Below, one piece after another: positions 38,687 through 41,392 of a stretch of DNA of 41,392 nucleotides (position 1 is its first letter; each line of letters starts with the position of its first letter). This stretch comes from Gammaproteobacteria bacterium (GTDB lineage Bacteria; Pseudomonadota; Gammaproteobacteria; Steroidobacterales; Woeseiaceae). The translations under genes were made by a program, and so were the position numbers. Below the pieces are notes generated by a model. The model was not told the origin of the DNA, ran no database searches, and worked only from the letters and a program-made list of their open reading frames with translations. The stretch spans positions 1 to 41,392 of the forward strand of contig JAHEFG010000012.1 of assembly GCA_024640305.1 (NCBI GenBank), given 5' to 3'.

Positions 38687-39766
38687 CTAAGAGCTAGACG
38701 GCCGCATCAGCACGTCAAATGTTGTGCCGGGCTTGCCGTAAACCTGTACATGGCAGGTACCCCAGTCATCTGGTATGTGCCAATCAACACGGCCGGACAC
38801 CGCCGATTCGAATAGTCTGTGATTGCACCGCATTTCGATGGAATCCAGGGTTCCTGCGATACTGGCGAAACTGAAATCATTGCGAACCGGGGTGAAAGCC
38901 CAGCTGTTGTTGCAGACATTGCATTCGTCTTTGGTTTTGACTTCCGCATTAATTGTCAGGATCTGGTCGCCTTTGATCGCGTCCCGGATTTTTTTTATTG
39001 TTGGCTTCAGCGCAAGTACCTCTGCAGAACCTTTTCCAGAGACTTTGACCAATTCGCGAAACGCACGCATCGCTGAATAGTACTGGCCAATCTCAAGTTC
39101 GACCTGAACCCGCAGTTCGAGCAAGTGGATATAGCTCTTCTTTTCGATCCACTTGCCTTTTAAAGCGGTTGCACGATGTATCGCCTTATTCAACATATAC
39201 ATGTTGCCGCTTATGGATTCGTACCTGACGCGCTGCTCCCAGAGCTTCGAAAGTTCGTACAGAGACAAGTTATGCGATTCGTACACCTGCCAGAAAAGCT
39301 TGTTCGCATCCTCCAGCCTGTTTTCGTCGATCAGTCTGCCGATCCTTCGATAATATTTCACGAAGCCCTTACTCGCGCCGGTATTAGCTCCCTTTAACTC
39401 AAAGCTGATGCCGGTTTGATTTCTGCATTGCCACGACGGCTGGCCATCAATGAGTGCGGGTTCAAACTTCCACTGGTTAACGGTCTCGATAGCAGCATTG
39501 TCGAACTTCGCGTTGCCGACCGAGTCAAGTACTGACACATTCCGGGTCGCCCCTGACTCATCGATGCAATAGGTGATCCGTACCCAGGCCTGCTTGCGCT
39601 GGCGACGCTCAAATTGTGGGTACCTGGGAGAGGTTCTCTCGATCTGTTTTGCGGGAATCAATGCGCGCGGTAATTCAGCAACCGCTTCATTTTCTTCTTG
39701 TTCCGCGTCGAATTGGGCAACAGGAACGGCAGCAAGCGACAGAAAAATGATGGTTGCCAGCATCAT
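38687..39766 (-). CDS. Periplasmic protein with a TonB C-terminal-like domain
   Basis: 359 residues. It starts at the ATG at 39766, supported by AGGAG about 8 bp upstream. A signal peptide (MLATIIFLSLAAVPVA) precedes a short acidic linker. Residues about 45-130 match the TonB C-terminal fold: PRYPQFERRQRKQAWVRITYC, DSVGNAKFDNAAIETVNQWKFEPALIDGQP. The remainder is an unrecognised helical region (VYESHNLSLYELSKLWEQR, RAFRELVKVSGKG) and a C-terminal beta part with CNVC and DWHIPDDWGTCHVQV. The N-terminal segment looks like a cleavable signal rather than the membrane anchor of a true TonB, so energy transduction is doubtful. A secreted TonB-C domain used for binding is more likely. Confidence 0.75.
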   Translation of the reverse strand: MMLATIIFLSLAAVPVAQFDAEQEENEAVAELPRALIPAKQIERTSPRYPQFERRQRKQAWVRITYCIDESGATRNVSVLDSVGNAKFDNAAIETVNQWKFEPALIDGQPSWQCRNQTGISFELKGANTGASKGFVKYYRRIGRLIDENRLEDANKLFWQVYESHNLSLYELSKLWEQRVRYESISGNMYMLNKAIHRATALKGKWIEKKSYIHLLELRVQVELEIGQYYSAMRAFRELVKVSGKGSAEVLALKPTIKKIRDAIKGDQILTINAEVKTKDECNVCNNSWAFTPVRNDFSFASIAGTLDSIEMRCNHRLFESAVSGRVDWHIPDDWGTCHVQVYGKPGTTFDVLMRPSSS

Positions 39767-39914
39767 CGATCTTCTCCTACCTGAATGAAATTCCGAAAAA
39801 TCTCCTTCACGGAAGCATACGCCGATTTGTATCGGAAAGCCGCTATCGCAACCAAGGGCGAGAGTCGCTAGTCTGGGCCTGCTGGGCGCATACAGAATTG
39901 GAATTCACCCGAAT

Positions 39915-40298
39915 ATGAAACACCTCGCTCGTGAACGATTGACCATCGCAAAGATGATCAGCATCTACTGCTCGGATCACCATGACTCATTCGATGGCGT
40001 TCTGTGCGCTACGTGTCAGGACTTTATGGACTATGCTGACGTGCGGCTCGAGAAATGTCCGTATGGGGAAGACAAGCCTACATGTACGAACTGCCCCGTT
40101 CACTGCTACAAACCGGCTCGCAGGAACAGGGCCAAAGAGATCATGCGACACGCCGGCCCACGTATGTTGCTTCGCCATCCTTTACTCGCTATTTCTCATC
40201 AGATGGACGGCTTGCGGAAGGTCGAGCATCCACGGTCGCTGACTCGCGAGCAAAGACTATCTTCGCCCAAGAAACAGACAGAACCCGACAAACCGTAG
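39915..40298 (+). CDS. YgbA-like protein (nitrous oxide-stimulated promoter family)
   Basis: 127 residues, homologous in pattern to E. coli YgbA, a small protein induced under nitrosative stress through NsrR. Conserved features are the N-terminal helix ERLTIAKMISIYCSDHH, the Cys-rich centre (LCATCQDFMDYADVRLEKCPYG, then PTCTNCPVHCYKP) with seven Cys after the first, and MRHAGPRMLLRHPLLAI. The Cys pattern could hold a metal or an Fe-S cluster (inference). I looked for an NsrR-type palindrome in the 148 bp upstream and found none convincing; a short CCGAT/ATCGG repeat with a 4 nt loop lies at 39822-39835. It is convergent with the regulator gene, 9 bp away. Confidence 0.85.
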   Translation: MKHLARERLTIAKMISIYCSDHHDSFDGVLCATCQDFMDYADVRLEKCPYGEDKPTCTNCPVHCYKPARRNRAKEIMRHAGPRMLLRHPLLAISHQMDGLRKVEHPRSLTREQRLSSPKKQTEPDKP

Positions 40299-40307
40299 TT
40301 TCAAACT

Positions 40308-40610
40308 CTACGACGGCTTGGCGGCAACACCGGCAAGGCGCTGCAATTCCTCGATATGGCTGGCAAATGCTTTGCGCCCCGAGGTCGTCAACGTCGCCCA
40401 CATACGCTGCCGTCCATTCACGGCGCTCTTGCGAAACCTAACGTACCCCGCTTCTTCCAGTTGCTTCAGGTGTTTGGACAATACCGAATCGCTGACATGC
40501 AGCTCATCACGCAATACCTGAAACTCGGCCTCCTGTAGCGGACTTAGAAACGCGCAGATCTGTAGTCTGTTTGGTGCATGAATAACTGTGTCGAATCTCG
40601 CTCTTGTCAT
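40308..40610 (-). CDS. Winged-helix transcriptional regulator (MarR/ArsR-like)
   Basis: 100 residues, one compact winged-helix domain: FDTVIHAPNRLQICAFLSPL, FQVLRDELHVSDSVLSKHLKQLEEAGYV (recognition helix), RFRKSAVNGRQRMWATLTTSGRKAFASHIEEL. It has the form of the short HTH regulators that often sit beside small membrane proteins. Its start overlaps the stop of the upstream membrane-protein gene (ATGA), so the two are co-translated. Three inverted repeats over the promoter of this pair are the likely operators, which implies autorepression. Confidence 0.9.
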   Translation of the reverse strand: MTRARFDTVIHAPNRLQICAFLSPLQEAEFQVLRDELHVSDSVLSKHLKQLEEAGYVRFRKSAVNGRQRMWATLTTSGRKAFASHIEELQRLAGVAAKPS

Positions 40611-41077
40611 GTTCGCGTACCGCCATCACCTCTCGCGAGGTAATAACGTCTTTCGCCGCAGCTCAGTAGATATATCGTGATACCAGCGATGGACCCGGTA
40701 ACCAGTGGCACCCAAAACAGGTCGTAAGAGCGCCTGATAAAGATGCCGCCGAAAAATAATGCAATCAAGAAGATGCATACTCCGGCAAGCGCCCACCTGC
40801 CTGTGTGCGTAGCGGGCAACTCTTTGCCAATCGCCCCGCCGCTCTTCTCGCGACTAATGCCAACAAACAGAGCAATGCCGACAGCTATAAATATTCCAGG
40901 AAAGCTACCCGGATCGTTCTGCGCATAAAGCGCAAAGCCGACAGCAACAATCAGGGAAATCCCAAGGCCATACCAGCGCGGCGGCAACGCTCGCCGGAAA
41001 CCCGCGCTTTGCATCCTGTCGACAGAATCAAGAGCCTCTTTTGCCTCGTCGGATCCAACCTGTTTTTTGTCTGTCAT
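40607..41077 (-). CDS. Hypothetical four-span membrane protein
   Basis: 156 residues. A charged N-terminal segment of about 35 residues (KQVGSDEAKEALDSVDRMQ, FRRALPPRWYG) precedes four hydrophobic segments at about 36-52, 58-74, 91-110 and 118-136 (e.g. LGISLIVAVGFALYA, WALAGVCIFLIALFFGGIFI). No enzyme motif is seen. It is the first gene of a two-gene operon with the winged-helix regulator; such pairs are common and their function is generally unknown. A GAGATGAG ribosome-binding site lies just before the ATG. Confidence 0.8.
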   Translation of the reverse strand: MTDKKQVGSDEAKEALDSVDRMQSAGFRRALPPRWYGLGISLIVAVGFALYAQNDPGSFPGIFIAVGIALFVGISREKSGGAIGKELPATHTGRWALAGVCIFLIALFFGGIFIRRSYDLFWVPLVTGSIAGITIYLLSCGERRYYLARGDGGTRT

Positions 41078-41086
41078 TGCTCATCT

Positions 41087-41103
41087 CTTTCCATATTGGA
41101 AAG
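41087..41103 (-). promoter_or_regulatory. Operator 1 of the membrane protein/regulator operon
   Basis: CTTTCCA-TAT-TGGAAAG is a perfect 7 bp inverted repeat. It lies 10 bp upstream of the start codon and just downstream of the predicted -10 box, so a bound repressor would block the transcription start. Confidence 0.7.
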
Positions 41104-41106
41104 ACA

Positions 41107-41136
41107 ATACTACACCGTCTCTTTCCATGTTGGCAA
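41107..41136 (-). promoter_or_regulatory. Predicted sigma-70 promoter of the operon
   Basis: On the minus strand TTGCCA (41136-41131) and TAGTAT (41112-41107) are spaced by 18 bp. The -35 box lies inside operator 2, and operator 1 starts just after the -10 box. Confidence 0.55.
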
Positions 41137-41137
41137 G
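41121..41137 (-). promoter_or_regulatory. Operator 2 of the operon
   Basis: CTTTCCA-TGT-TGGCAAG matches operator 1 except for one base in the right arm and one in the centre. Its start is 34 bp from that of operator 1, a little over three helical turns, and it covers the -35 box. Confidence 0.65.
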
Positions 41138-41143
41138 TTATTT

Positions 41144-41160
41144 CTTTCCAACTCGGAAAG
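41144..41160 (-). promoter_or_regulatory. Operator 3 of the operon
   Basis: CTTTCC-AACTC-GGAAAG, a perfect 6 bp inverted repeat with a 5 nt centre, 23 bp from operator 2. It is upstream of the -35 box. It also lies 9 bp beyond the stop of the gene at the window edge. Confidence 0.65.
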
Positions 41161-41168
41161 TGATGGCC

Positions 41169-41392
41169 CTAGAGCTGTTGCAGCGCAGTGTTCAGCGCGT
41201 TAGCAGCGTCCACATCAATATCCGGCTTGACTCCAACCCCCTCAATCCGGCCATTCTTGATCGAATAGTAATCTGCGACGGGCAGGCTCCGGTGGAGGCC
41301 GCCGGGTTGGGCGCGCGATCGTGCGCTGCATTCCAGCGCCGCGAAACAAAGCTCCCGCCATCGACGGGTTCCTGCAGCAAGTGTGCAACCAG
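41169..41392 (-). CDS. C-terminal end of a gene, possibly an S41-type protease; cut by the window edge
   Basis: A minus-strand frame is open from the window edge to a TAG at 41169, giving 73 residues. The last part, SLPVADYYSIKNGRIEGVG then VKPDIDVDAANALNTALQQL, resembles the C-terminus of C-terminal-processing (S41) proteases, where a GVGVxPDIxV segment closes the core domain. Upstream residues (AGTRRWRELCFAALECSARS) do not clearly show the catalytic SAGE-like motif. Another minus-strand frame (41192-41380, with LQEPVDGGSFVSRRW) also looks coding-like, so a frameshift or a degraded gene is possible. The missing part lies outside the window. Confidence 0.4.
   Translation of the reverse strand, partial: GCTLAAGTRRWRELCFAALECSARSRAQPGGLHRSLPVADYYSIKNGRIEGVGVKPDIDVDAANALNTALQQL

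Noticed and set aside
39767..39914. NsrR operator upstream of the YgbA-like gene
   Set aside because: No AAGATGCATTT-like half sites are visible; only a short unrelated CCGAT/ATCGG repeat is present.

Overview
The window looks like chromosomal DNA of a free-living, probably marine, gammaproteobacterium. The gene orders mreBCD-mrdAB-mltB-rlpA-dacA-ybeD-lipB and lptD-surA-pdxA-rsmA-apaG-apaH are classic gammaproteobacterial arrangements. The MurU/AmgK peptidoglycan recycling pair, gatCAB, a YgbA homologue and many small lipoproteins fit a Woeseiaceae- or Steroidobacter-like lineage, but the genus is an inference. I see no tRNA, rRNA, CRISPR array, insertion sequence or prophage. Coding density is high, and many starts overlap the preceding stop (ATGA, GTGA, TGATG), so operons are long.

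Layout. 1-2300: sparse region with a PPC-domain lipoprotein, about 700 bp of non-coding or decayed sequence, a small membrane protein, and several copies of a dispersed ~30 bp palindromic repeat. 2301-9130 (minus): a methionine-cycle operon running from an ArsR-type regulator/methyltransferase fusion (SahR-like) through metF and metH to a secreted TPR/beta-propeller protein. A 20 bp palindrome just upstream is its probable operator. 9150-13608 (minus): gatC-gatA-gatB, then an ammonia-dependent asparagine synthetase (asnA) whose ribosome-binding site lies in a hairpin.

13742-23140 (plus): the rod-shape and cell-wall block (MreBCD, PBP2, RodA, MltB, RlpA, PBP5/6-type carboxypeptidase), followed by YbeD and LipB. 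23137-24806 (minus): MurU and AmgK, which salvage N-acetylmuramate to UDP-MurNAc. amgK has no usual start codon and probably begins at ATT or CTG. 24885-31442 (plus): LptD, SurA, PdxA, RsmA, ApaG, ApaH, with kynureninase joined to apaH by an ATGA overlap, then a VIT-family transporter. 33619-34677 (minus): RsgA, flanked by repeats.

34945-36373 (plus): a three-lipoprotein operon, one BamE/OmlA-like protein and two paralogues of unknown function. 36447-39766 (minus): a GNAT acetyltransferase, a membrane TolB-like/TPR protein and a periplasmic TonB-C-domain protein. 39915-41392: a YgbA homologue, a two-gene membrane protein/winged-helix regulator operon with three inverted-repeat operators over its promoter, and the edge of a gene that resembles the C-terminus of an S41 protease.

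No single large unknown system is evident. The best candidates for new biology are the three-operator regulator operon, the lipoprotein trio, the dispersed palindromic repeat, the unusual start codons, and the SD-masking hairpin before asnA.
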